Origin: Chloroflexota bacterium
Lineage (GTDB): Bacteria > Chloroflexota > Ktedonobacteria > Ktedonobacterales > Ktedonobacteraceae
NCBI GenBank assembly: GCA_005881995.1
Contig: VBHV01000069.1
Span: forward strand, 1 to 6,611
DNA: 6,611 bases
Direction of reading: 5' to 3'
Shown: positions 1 through 5,413 of the stretch, piece by piece
Layout: the number at the start of each line of letters is the position of its first letter
Numbering within the stretch: position 1 is the stretch's first letter
Program-made: the position numbers and the translations under genes
The notes under the pieces: generated by a model
The model's database searches: none
What the model saw: the letters and a program-made list of their open reading frames with translations, nothing else
Told to the model about the DNA's origin: nothing

Positions 1-240
1 CTCGGTCAGCAGGGCCGGATGGTGGCCCTCCGACTCGGCAAGCGCGCCGACTTTATTGGTGAAATTCAGCGCCTCGACAAAATTGGGGAAGGTAAACATG
101 CGTTCCAGGCGGTTAATGCCATCCACGTTCACGATATGCCAGGCTGGCACCTGTGGGCGAAACTCGGCTATCTCGGCCTCTGTCACCGTCGGCTCACCTT
201 TGCGGCAAGCGACACATTGCATTTGATGAAGTTGTTCCAT
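1..240 (-). CDS. phhB: Pterin-4a-carbinolamine dehydratase (4a-hydroxytetrahydrobiopterin dehydratase), 3' end outside the window
   Basis: The minus strand is open from an ATG at 240 to the window edge: 80 codons and no stop, so the C-terminus is missing. The protein begins MEQLHQMQCVACRKGEP, and residues 56-76 carry the family hallmark EALNFTNKVGALAESEGHHP. The EGHHP segment is the catalytic His-His-Pro loop of the PCD/DCoH fold. The enzyme dehydrates 4a-hydroxy-tetrahydropterin so that the cofactor can be recycled, classically after phenylalanine hydroxylase; no hydroxylase is visible here. The N-terminal MxCxxC stretch (two cysteines, residues 9 and 12) is common in bacterial members. An AGGGAG ribosome site at 253-248 lies 7 nt before the ATG and supports this start. 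The family is about 95-115 residues, so roughly 15-35 are missing. It is divergent from the hydrolase gene. Confidence 0.9.
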   Translation of the reverse strand, partial: MEQLHQMQCVACRKGEPTVTEAEIAEFRPQVPAWHIVNVDGINRLERMFTFPNFVEALNFTNKVGALAESEGHHPALLTE

Positions 241-282
241 GATGAAGCTCCCTGCTCGTGATGTTCTCGAAGTTGCTCATCT

Positions 283-291
283 ATTATAACA
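283..291 (-). promoter_or_regulatory. Extended -10 promoter for the pterin dehydratase gene
   Basis: Read on the minus strand, 291-283 is TGTTATAAT, a perfect extended -10 element (TGnTATAAT). It would start transcription near 276, giving a leader of about 35 nt before the ATG at 240. I see no good -35 box upstream (CAATGG/AATGGG at the expected spacing), as is common for extended -10 promoters. The upstream spacer is occupied by the palindrome at 291-302. Confidence 0.6.
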
Positions 292-302
292 CCACCGGTG
301 GT
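291..302. promoter_or_regulatory. 12-bp perfect palindrome ACCACCGGTGGT, candidate operator
   Basis: ACCACC/GGTGGT is perfectly self-complementary without a spacer. It sits in the -10/-35 spacer of the minus-strand promoter and just upstream of the plus-strand -35 box (309-314). A dimeric repressor or activator here could act on both divergent genes. The binding protein is unknown. Confidence 0.4.
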
Positions 303-308
303 TACCCA

Positions 309-338
309 TTGCACTCCCATAACGCATCATGTTATTGT
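309..338 (+). promoter_or_regulatory. Promoter for the alpha/beta hydrolase gene
   Basis: TTGCAC (309-314) and TATTGT (333-338) are separated by 18 nt. The -10 is preceded by TG at 330-331, giving an extended -10 form TGtTATTGT. The predicted start is near 345, about 32 nt before the ATG. The -10 overlaps the left arm of the inverted repeat at 334-362. Confidence 0.5.
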
Positions 339-362
339 AGAGAGTACAGATATCTCTACAAT
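334..362. promoter_or_regulatory. 10-bp inverted repeat, candidate operator over the hydrolase promoter
   Basis: ATTGTAGAGA (334-343) and TCTCTACAAT (353-362) are perfect inverted arms around a 9-nt spacer. The element covers the -10 box and predicted transcription start, and ends directly before the GGAG ribosome site (363-366). This placement fits repression by a dimeric regulator. As RNA the arms could also pair, but most of the left arm lies before the predicted transcript start, so a DNA operator is the better reading. It does not match any operator consensus I can name with confidence. Confidence 0.5.
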
Positions 363-376
363 GGAGCTATAGACGC

Positions 377-1222
377 ATGCTGCCACAGAAACAGAACATC
401 CCATTCTTGCTTGGCCCGGAAGATGCTCAAAAGGCTTGCCTGCTCATTCATGGTTTTAGCGGCACCGCGGCGGAGATGCGCGGGTTGGGCGATGCGCTGG
501 CTGTCCGGGGTATCCGCGTATCGGGCGTCGCGGTAGCCGGTCATAGTGGCGACCACGAGGTGCTTGCTCGCTCGACGCGCAAGGATTGGATAAGCTCTGT
601 AGAAGCAGGCCTCGCTGAACTGGCAAGCTATCAACAGGTCTTCGTAGCCGGACTCTCGATGGGTGGCACGCTCTCACTGCTGTTAGCTGCCCACCATCCC
701 CAGCGTATCACCGGCGTGATTGCAATGTCTACTCCCACCCGCGTTAGCTGGTCATGGCAGGTAAATCTTGCACGCCCATTCCTGAAATGGTTTTATCCCT
801 TCAAAACACTCGACTTTCGCGATCCGCAGGTGCAGAAAAGGTATCTCGCCTCACAGACCTGGCTCGACCCGGGTGTCTCCATTGATTTTTCAGACCCGCA
901 GGTCCTGGCCGCTATCAAAGGCGCGCGTTTATCTATTTCCGCGCTTGCTGAACTATCGCAGCTGGTGGCTATGGGCCGCGCAAATATTCCCAGAGTGCGT
1001 TGCCCGCTGCTGCTAATTCATAGCAAACGTGACAAAACTGTTCTTCCTTTCTGCGCCGAGGAGATCAAGCGATTAGCGATCAATGCCAGGCCAAAGACAT
1101 TACACTGGCTTGAACGGTCGGATCATGTCATTACGGTTGGTCCTGAACGCGAACAGGTGTTTCTCACCGGTTCCAGCGACCTGGCAGGCGTATCGTTGCA
1201 AGTGCGAGCAGTGAGCGGATAA
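377..1222 (+). CDS. Alpha/beta hydrolase, Est30-like carboxylesterase / monoacylglycerol lipase, with an atypical C-terminus
   Basis: This 281-residue cytoplasmic serine hydrolase has no signal peptide. Visible motifs are HGFSG (residues 25-29, oxyanion hole), GLSMGG (92-97, nucleophile Ser94 in the elbow), SKRDKTV (216-222, acid Asp219) and RSDHVIT (247-253, catalytic His250). The order, spacing and the insert between Ser and Asp (cap) fit the Geobacillus Est30 carboxylesterase family, which cleaves short to medium acyl esters. The substrate cannot be told. The ATG at 377 has GGAG at 363-366, 10 nt upstream. Homology-like sequence runs to GPEREQVF (255-262). The last ~19 residues (263-281) do not look like the usual closing helix and are encoded on the opposite strand of a MMPL transporter relic. 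The catalytic triad is complete, so activity may be kept, but the final helix is probably replaced. Confidence 0.9.
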   Translation: MLPQKQNIPFLLGPEDAQKACLLIHGFSGTAAEMRGLGDALAVRGIRVSGVAVAGHSGDHEVLARSTRKDWISSVEAGLAELASYQQVFVAGLSMGGTLSLLLAAHHPQRITGVIAMSTPTRVSWSWQVNLARPFLKWFYPFKTLDFRDPQVQKRYLASQTWLDPGVSIDFSDPQVLAAIKGARLSISALAELSQLVAMGRANIPRVRCPLLLIHSKRDKTVLPFCAEEIKRLAINARPKTLHWLERSDHVITVGPEREQVFLTGSSDLAGVSLQVRAVSG

Positions 1223-1346
1223 TCGTGGCATCTACCAGCACTGCTACCGTCATGCCCACACCTATTTCTTTCGTCACGATCAGGCCGGTGAAGGTAACCG
1301 TCACAACCACAAAGAGCAGGGCGGTGAAGCTTCCCTGAGCATTTTG
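1164..1346 (-). pseudogene. C-terminal remnant of a MMPL-family RND transporter
   Basis: A minus-strand frame ending in TGA at 1166-1164 reads GSFTALLFVVVTVTFTG, then KEIGVGMTVAVLVDATIIR, then RLPGRWNR. This is the characteristic last transmembrane region of MMPL/RND lipid exporters, where the family shows a GVGMAVAVLVDATIVR-type helix and a GRWNWW end. Only about 55-60 codons of a ~700-codon gene remain; there is no start, and the rest of the transporter is not in the window. Upstream, the same frame runs into the P450 stop codon. The natural end after GRWN is also cut (GRWNR, stop). The relic overlaps the last 59 bp of the hydrolase in antisense. The family call is from pattern recognition, not alignment. 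Confidence 0.75.
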
Positions 1347-1386
1347 AAAAAAAAGAAAAGTGGTGGTATCCTCTGCGCTCTACCAC
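1347..1386 (-). terminator. Probable rho-independent terminator of the P450 gene
   Basis: On the minus strand GTGGTA (1386-1381) pairs with TACCAC (1368-1363) across a 12-nt loop. After a short CAC this is followed by TTTTCTTTTTTTT (1359-1347). The stem is only 6 bp and includes the P450 stop codon (TAG, 1382-1380), so it is moderate in strength, but the U-tract is strong. Confidence 0.5.
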
Positions 1387-2609
1387 ACGACATCAAGGCG
1401 TTTAAATCCGCGTTGCCTGAGTACCGGGGAGTGTGAGAACGTTTGCTGAGGTGCCAGCCGCAGATTTGGCAGCCGCTGGCAGAGCGTCTCAAACGCAATC
1501 TGTCCCTGCTTGCGTGCCAGAAAAGCTCCTACACAGAAGTGAATGCCGTATCCAAATGCCAGATGGCGATTTGGTGACCGCTGCATATCAAACTGGTCTG
1601 CCTGGGGAAATTGCGTTTCATCCCGGTTCGCTGACCCGAACACCACCATGAGCAAGGTTTCCGGTGGAAACTTGATTCCCCCTACGGTCACTTCCCGGGT
1701 GGTCGTGCGAAAGAACGCGTGAACGGGTGAGTCGTAGCGCAAGATCTCCTCGATGGCCTGTGGAATGCGTTCGGGATGAGTACACAGTGTTTGCCATCTC
1801 TCAGGATGCTCAAGCAAGAGTGCAAGTCCGTTCCCAATGAGCTGTGTCGTGGTTTCGTGACCCGCTATTACCATACTGGTGAGCAAATTTGCGAATTGTG
1901 TATCGTCAAACGGCCTTTCTCCTGGTGGCGTCTCAAGCAGATCACTAATCAAATCTTCTCTAGGAGCTCTTCTTCGCTCGTTGACGAGCTGTATAAAATA
2001 GTGCTGGAATCTAACAAAGTCGCGAGCGTACTCTACTTGCTGCTCCTCCGGCAGTGGGGAGTTGACGAGCATTGACGTACGGTCGCTCAACTTTTTCGTT
2101 GAGGCCATGTCTTCTTTAGGAACCCCAATCAGAAAGAGAGCGACTTCAAGGGGAAGGGGATAAGCTAACTGTGAGATTAACTCGGCTTTGTGGTCATTAA
2201 TAAAGGCGTCTACTAATGAGGTCACGACCTCTTTGATGAAGGGCTCCAACTGCTTAATGCGTTTCGGAACAAATGCCTTGCTCACTGCGCTGCGAAACCG
2301 GGCATGTTCTTTTCCATCGCTATCGACTACATTCGGGACGAGTGGGTACCCTTTGCTCAGTTCTGCAAACACGGCAGGGGAAAATCCTACCACAGGACGC
2401 AAAGCGTCCTTCGATGAAAAGACGTCCGGCTGGTTTAAAATAGTCAGAATATCATCATATCCGGTGACAACCCAGGTGTTGAGATCAGGACTGAAAAAGA
2501 TAGGTTCTTCTCTACGGGCACGCGTATAAAAAGGATAGGGGTTTTCCAGTTGCTCACCGTGTAAGGGGTGGTAGGATGCTCCAAGAGAACCTTCGTTTGT
2601 TTGGACCAT
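1380..2609 (-). CDS. Cytochrome P450 monooxygenase (soluble bacterial class)
   Basis: This complete 409-residue P450 shows every core motif. HARFR (102-106) lies in helix C, with His and Arg contacting heme propionates. AGHETT (249-254) in helix I carries the oxygen-activating acid/Thr pair. ExxR is EILR (288-291). The heme loop is FGYGIHFCVG (352-361), with Cys359 as axial thiolate. There is no N-terminal membrane anchor, so it is a cytoplasmic type fed by a ferredoxin or flavodoxin system; no redox partner gene is present here. Length and the closing RGFKRLDVVW match bacterial CYP107/109-like enzymes, which hydroxylate fatty acids, terpenes, steroids or polyketides. The substrate cannot be inferred. 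The ATG at 2609 is preceded by a GAGAAAGG site about 9 nt away. It lies downstream of, and in the same direction as, the SorC regulator with its own promoter between. Confidence 0.95.
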   Translation of the reverse strand: MVQTNEGSLGASYHPLHGEQLENPYPFYTRARREEPIFFSPDLNTWVVTGYDDILTILNQPDVFSSKDALRPVVGFSPAVFAELSKGYPLVPNVVDSDGKEHARFRSAVSKAFVPKRIKQLEPFIKEVVTSLVDAFINDHKAELISQLAYPLPLEVALFLIGVPKEDMASTKKLSDRTSMLVNSPLPEEQQVEYARDFVRFQHYFIQLVNERRRAPREDLISDLLETPPGERPFDDTQFANLLTSMVIAGHETTTQLIGNGLALLLEHPERWQTLCTHPERIPQAIEEILRYDSPVHAFFRTTTREVTVGGIKFPPETLLMVVFGSANRDETQFPQADQFDMQRSPNRHLAFGYGIHFCVGAFLARKQGQIAFETLCQRLPNLRLAPQQTFSHSPVLRQRGFKRLDVVW

Positions 2610-2701
2610 GTTGGTCGGCCTTTCTCGCTTGGTGTCATTGGCTAAAAGTTTTCACTGTTCACACGCTGCTTCTCATCGGGGATGTCCGCGTGCATACAAG
2701 T

Positions 2702-2727
2702 AGCTAACACAGGGAATGTGTTCAGCT
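2702..2727. promoter_or_regulatory. Inverted repeat AGCTAACACA / TGTGTTcAGCT in the P450 leader
   Basis: AACACA (2706-2711) and TGTGTT (2717-2722) are perfect arms around GGGAA. Both are flanked by AGCT (2702-2705 and 2724-2727), with one extra C on the right. The element lies in the predicted 5' untranslated leader of the P450 mRNA, so it could be an operator or an RNA hairpin. Confidence 0.4.
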
Positions 2728-2734
2728 ATATAGC
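2725..2734. repeat. 10-bp perfect palindrome GCTATATAGC
   Basis: GCTAT/ATAGC is self-complementary and lies between the leader dyad and the P450 -10 box. It may extend the regulatory site, or its TATATA core may act as a weak second -10. No partner is known. Confidence 0.3.
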
Positions 2735-2757
2735 GAATCTGATGAATATCCTGGTTC

Positions 2758-2766
2758 ATTATAGCA
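2758..2766 (-). promoter_or_regulatory. Extended -10 promoter for the P450 gene
   Basis: The minus strand at 2766-2758 reads TGCTATAAT, a perfect extended -10 element. The predicted start is near 2751, leaving a leader of about 140 nt before the P450 ATG at 2609. The sequence at the -35 position (AATCTT) is poor. The element means the P450 can be expressed apart from the SorC gene. Confidence 0.6.
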
Positions 2767-2776
2767 CAAATGTGTT
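2765..2776. promoter_or_regulatory. Second CACA/TGTG dyad overlapping the P450 promoter
   Basis: CACA (2765-2768), AA, TGTG (2771-2774) followed by TT abuts the -10 box. Its right half AATGTGTT (2769-2776) is identical to 2715-2722 in the leader dyad. The two right halves are 54 bp apart, about five helical turns, which would put bound dimers on the same DNA face. Confidence 0.35.
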
Positions 2777-2904
2777 ACATAAGATTAGAAGTATTTCCAG
2801 GTTTTTGGACAGAAGAGTATTTCGAGTATCAGCAAGCATTTCTCTACATGGAATCGCCTGGCGGCAGCGTGTGAGTCCAATACCGTCTTGCGGCCCTTTC
2901 TGTA

Positions 2905-3966
2905 TTATTCAGAGGAGAGCAGTAGCTGCGCAGTCATATGGTCAGTGACCAGAATATTTGCGAGGCCAGCCTTCAGAGTAGCACGAATGGCGGGAACATA
3001 TGCAGGACCTCCTCCTGAGACAAGAATCACTTGTGCGCCTTCTTTTCTGATTTTCTCTTTCAGAGAAGGAATAGCATAACCTGTGAGGTGGTATGGCGGC
3101 GGTTCCATCAGTTCGTTAATGCAGCGCCCTTCAGCATCAAAAACCCAGTGGTTGATATCCACGACTGGATGGAACGCCTCCATCGAATCGATCTGTTCCC
3201 TACTGAGGATTCCTCTCATTACTACTTCATCATTTGTATGTGGGGTCCAGAGTCCTATCATGAACACATTTGCTTTTTGACTGAGCTCGATTGCCTCCCA
3301 TGTTATAGAGAGATTAGCATTCAGTTCCATGATCGCCTCTGACGAGACTAGCGGTGTGTGCGGCATTAATGCAGGAATACAAAACCATGCGTGTGAAGCG
3401 CCATACGCCTGGGCAATGTCATATGCAATCAGATTCGCATCGCCAAAACTCGTACGGGCCTCGACGAACCCGATAGTAGACACGACACGTAAATGTGGTA
3501 GTGGTCTGGTTGGTTTTAAGTAACGGACAACATTGCGCATGAATGTTTTCCCACCAGAGACACCAAGAATATCTGAGTCCGTGAGTAATTGATCAAGGTA
3601 GTCGGCGGCGGCGTTTCCAATCTCGGCTACAACTTCATCGAGAGTGCCATCAGCTTTGATATTGTCGAAGTTACGGCCGGGAACGAGCACTAAATCCTCC
3701 AGGTTAAGCTTCCTACGCACCTCGCGGGAAAGGTTGCGCAAATAGCCTGTGCGAAGATCGGGAACGATAGAAATACGAACAATTCCCCGCTCTTTCGCCT
3801 TTTGTAAGGCCTTACTCACAGTCTGCCTGGAGCAAAACTCCATCTCAGCAATCGTTTCCTGTGAATGCCCATCTTCGTAATACATATAGGCGATTTTGCG
3901 CAAGAACTGCTCATCGCCAATCAATTTTGCCTCTGAAGTACTTACTTGTGGTGTATCTGATGGCAT
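2905..3966 (-). CDS. SorC/DeoR-type sugar-binding transcriptional regulator
   Basis: With the ATG at 3966 the protein has 353 residues. Residues ~22-62 form a helix-turn-helix (LRKIAYMYYEDGHSQETIAE, then recognition helix SRQTVSKALQKAKE and GIVRISI), matching the SorC family N-terminus. The remainder is the SorC effector-binding domain, with GVSGGKTF in its first Rossmann-like segment and the closing ILVTDHMTAQLLL that matches the family LITDE-T-A end. Members bind phosphorylated sugars or sugar-derived signals (LsrR, DeoR of Bacillus, CggR). The ligand here is unknown and no sugar genes adjoin it. The frame is open to an ATG at 4005, but that codon directly abuts TAAGG, whereas 3966 has GGAAAGGA about 10 nt upstream, so 3966 is preferred. 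It likely regulates itself, and possibly the P450 downstream or the divergent radical SAM cluster. Confidence 0.88.
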   Translation of the reverse strand: MPSDTPQVSTSEAKLIGDEQFLRKIAYMYYEDGHSQETIAEMEFCSRQTVSKALQKAKERGIVRISIVPDLRTGYLRNLSREVRRKLNLEDLVLVPGRNFDNIKADGTLDEVVAEIGNAAADYLDQLLTDSDILGVSGGKTFMRNVVRYLKPTRPLPHLRVVSTIGFVEARTSFGDANLIAYDIAQAYGASHAWFCIPALMPHTPLVSSEAIMELNANLSITWEAIELSQKANVFMIGLWTPHTNDEVVMRGILSREQIDSMEAFHPVVDINHWVFDAEGRCINELMEPPPYHLTGYAIPSLKEKIRKEGAQVILVSGGGPAYVPAIRATLKAGLANILVTDHMTAQLLLSSE

Positions 3967-4098
3967 GTGGTCCAATTCCTTTCCGCCAGCGAATGATGTA
4001 ACCATCCTTAAAGAAATCAGGATGCTCAGAATTTCTGAATCAAATACCCGCCGTTTTCTCTTCCTCTGTTTTTGTCAGGCGTTTCTGCTTTTGCCGAA

Positions 4099-4127
4099 AG
4101 TATACGGCATATTTCCGCATAGCGCAA
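4099..4127 (-). promoter_or_regulatory. Probable promoter of the SorC regulator gene
   Basis: On the minus strand TTGCGC (4127-4122) is followed after exactly 17 nt by TATACT (4104-4099). The predicted start is near 4092, about 125 nt before the ATG at 3966. A second TATACT (4133-4128) lies 29 bp upstream but lacks a good -35. Confidence 0.45.
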
Positions 4128-4258
4128 GTATACCAACAATTTGCTGTATCGAGTACTTCTGGCATGCTCGCTAACATATGGACTCTCTTCTCTTCATAGC
4201 GCGCAATTCGTTTTGCATCCTCGAGAAAGTAGCAGGATGCTACTGAAATCGTGAAACA

Positions 4259-4278
4259 GCACATATGGCTCTATGTGC
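4259..4278. promoter_or_regulatory. 7-bp inverted repeat GCACATA-N6-TATGTGC, candidate operator
   Basis: GCACATA (4259-4265) and TATGTGC (4272-4278) are perfect arms around TGGCTC. It is a 20-bp dyad of operator size, about 130-155 bp upstream of the regulator -35 box and about 210 bp upstream of the radical SAM start. It could be the SorC regulator's own site, which is inference only. Its CACAT/ATGTG arms resemble the CACA/TGTG dyads near the P450 promoter. Confidence 0.4.
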
Positions 4279-4310
4279 ACATTTTACTTAAAGGCCCGTA
4301 TTTCTTTATG

Positions 4311-4320
4311 GTAAGCTTAC
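4311..4320. repeat. 10-bp perfect palindrome GTAAGCTTAC
   Basis: GTAAG/CTTAC is self-complementary. It is followed within a few bases by ACAATTGT (4319-4326), another short palindrome, and by the first TCTAAGGA repeat. This clustering suggests a regulatory region, but a 10-bp palindrome alone can occur by chance. Confidence 0.25.
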
Positions 4321-4324
4321 AATT

Positions 4325-4348
4325 GTCTATTTTCTAAGGAATATCTTG
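4325..4348 (+). repeat. TCTAAGGA repeat, copy 1
   Basis: This 24-nt unit, with core TCTAAGGA at 4333-4340, is identical to copy 2 at 20 of 24 positions. It lies in the region upstream of the radical SAM gene, 58 bp from copy 2, and may be a binding site. Confidence 0.5.
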
Positions 4349-4382
4349 CAAGCCTCCGTTTCGTTTGGAAATGTTTACAGAT

Positions 4383-4406
4383 GTCCATTATCTAAGGACT
4401 TTCTTG
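4383..4406 (+). repeat. TCTAAGGA repeat, copy 2
   Basis: The core TCTAAGGA is at 4391-4398. Both copies 1 and 2 begin GTCYATTWTCTAAGGA and end CTTG. The core-to-core distance to copy 3 is 82 bp. Confidence 0.5.
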
Positions 4407-4464
4407 AAAATGCTACATTTTTAGCTGTTTTTCTGAAATGTATAGTTTTTTACCAATTTTATGA

Positions 4465-4488
4465 TACACTCATCTAAGGAATACCTAA
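4465..4488 (+). repeat. TCTAAGGA repeat, copy 3, containing the ribosome site of the radical SAM gene
   Basis: The core TCTAAGGA is at 4473-4480 and the identity with copy 1 continues through AATA (4481-4484). AAGGA (4476-4480) lies 9 nt before the TTG start at 4490 and would serve as Shine-Dalgarno sequence. A protein or RNA bound to this copy could block translation initiation as well as transcription. Confidence 0.45.
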
Positions 4489-4489
4489 T

Positions 4490-5413
4490 TTGAATCGGCA
4501 ACCAGATAACATGAGAGGTATTCCAATCTGCAAGAAAGAATGGACAAACTCAGTGCTGAAGAGTATCGCGCCGACAAAAAAAGAGCAAACCATGGCTGCA
4601 CGAATTCTGTTCAAAGTCGAGAAGGAGCGCGTTCTTGTCCCTGTTGGAGAACCTTGTCCCTTTGGATGTAAATATTGCTATACGCGAGGAGGGGAGGTTG
4701 GGCTATCGAAAATCAAAGCGGAGAATGTTCTCCTCCAGTTTCAAAACTTTGCGTCTACTACTCAATTCGAGACAATTCAGTTCGGCTACGACGGTGATCC
4801 GTTTGCACGTCCCGAACGCGGTATCGCGATGCTCCAGGCATTGGCACTGATGAACAAACATGTGAACTTTAGCACGAAAGCATTGCTGACAGGTTCCACC
4901 CTCGAGGCGCTGAGCGATATTCGCCGCCGCATGGAAGCGGCTAGAACGACATTAAGTGCCCTGGTTTCTCTCAGCTGCTGGGATTCTGCTCCTGCTGTGG
5001 AGCCTCATACTCCATCCCCCGCTGAGCGCATGCTGACCGTGGCAAATCTCAAGCATATTGGTATCCCCGTGTTCATCGCGTTGCGGCCCGTATTGCCGCA
5101 CATTACCGATATGGAATATGAGCGTGTCGTGGCTGAAGGAATCCTCGCCGGCTGTGAGGGATTCATTGTGGGACCGCTCTATGCCGACGCGCGTGGGCAG
5201 TTCGTACGCTTCATCCCGCCTGCGGTCCTTGAGACGGTCCCCAGCCGGACCTGTACGGTCTCCTGGTCTGCCCACGCGCCCACCTGGACTCGCTACGAGG
5301 ACCCAAACCGCCTTCAGGGGTTGATCCAGATGATTGAGCGGCTGGGAGGGCGAGCCTTCCAGTCTTCAGCAGATGTCATGATGCTGGTGCAACAGAAGGA
5401 GGCAGTGAGGTGA
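4490..5413 (+). CDS. Radical SAM protein, SplB (spore photoproduct lyase)-like family
   Basis: This 307-residue protein has the radical SAM cluster motif C56-x3-C60-x2-C63 (CPFGCKYCY), whose three cysteines hold a [4Fe-4S] cluster that cleaves S-adenosylmethionine. Later segments match the SplB/DNA-repair-photolyase-like group: GYDGDPFARPERG (99-111), STKALLTGSTLEAL (128-141), VSLSCWD (159-165), then PSPAERMLTVANLKHIGIPV (175-194) and ALRPVLPHITD (197-207). The group includes true thymine-dimer lyases but also many members of unknown substrate, so repair of DNA is not assured. The TTG at 4490 is chosen because AAGGA lies 9 nt upstream; the internal ATG at 4511 has no ribosome site, and either choice leaves the domain intact. 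Its stop overlaps the next gene by 4 bp (GTGA), indicating translational coupling. Confidence 0.85.
   Translation: MNRQPDNMRGIPICKKEWTNSVLKSIAPTKKEQTMAARILFKVEKERVLVPVGEPCPFGCKYCYTRGGEVGLSKIKAENVLLQFQNFASTTQFETIQFGYDGDPFARPERGIAMLQALALMNKHVNFSTKALLTGSTLEALSDIRRRMEAARTTLSALVSLSCWDSAPAVEPHTPSPAERMLTVANLKHIGIPVFIALRPVLPHITDMEYERVVAEGILAGCEGFIVGPLYADARGQFVRFIPPAVLETVPSRTCTVSWSAHAPTWTRYEDPNRLQGLIQMIERLGGRAFQSSADVMMLVQQKEAVR

Larger units (their letters stand above)
3967..4489. other. 523-bp AT-rich divergent intergenic region
   Basis: This region separates the regulator start from the radical SAM gene. It contains the regulator promoter (4099-4127), a 7-bp inverted repeat (4259-4278), a palindrome (4311-4320) and three TCTAAGGA repeats (4325-4488). 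A 74-codon minus-strand frame at 4040-4264 lacks a clear ribosome site for its first ATG and contains the predicted regulator promoter, so I do not call it a gene. No RNA gene was recognised. Confidence 0.6.

Noticed and set aside
1123..1386. 87-codon minus-strand frame between the hydrolase and P450 genes
   Set aside because: It is the wrong frame across the MMPL relic; the meaningful frame is the one ending at 1164.
2858..2870. Small CGCC-T-GGCG hairpin downstream of the regulator gene
   Set aside because: The loop is too small and no T-run follows on the minus strand, so it is not a terminator.
2682..2948. 88-codon plus-strand frame between the P450 and regulator genes
   Set aside because: It runs across promoter dyads and into the antisense end of the regulator gene, with no ribosome site and no recognisable motif.
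4017..4030. TCAGGATGCTCA, shared with 1801-1812
   Set aside because: One 12-base match is about what chance gives in a window this size, and one copy lies inside the P450 coding sequence.
4040..4264. 74-codon minus-strand frame upstream of the SorC gene
   Set aside because: The first ATG lacks a ribosome site. The internal ATG at 4177 has only a weak GAGAG ahead, the composition is not protein-like, and the best regulator promoter lies inside it. A small protein from 4177 cannot be fully excluded.
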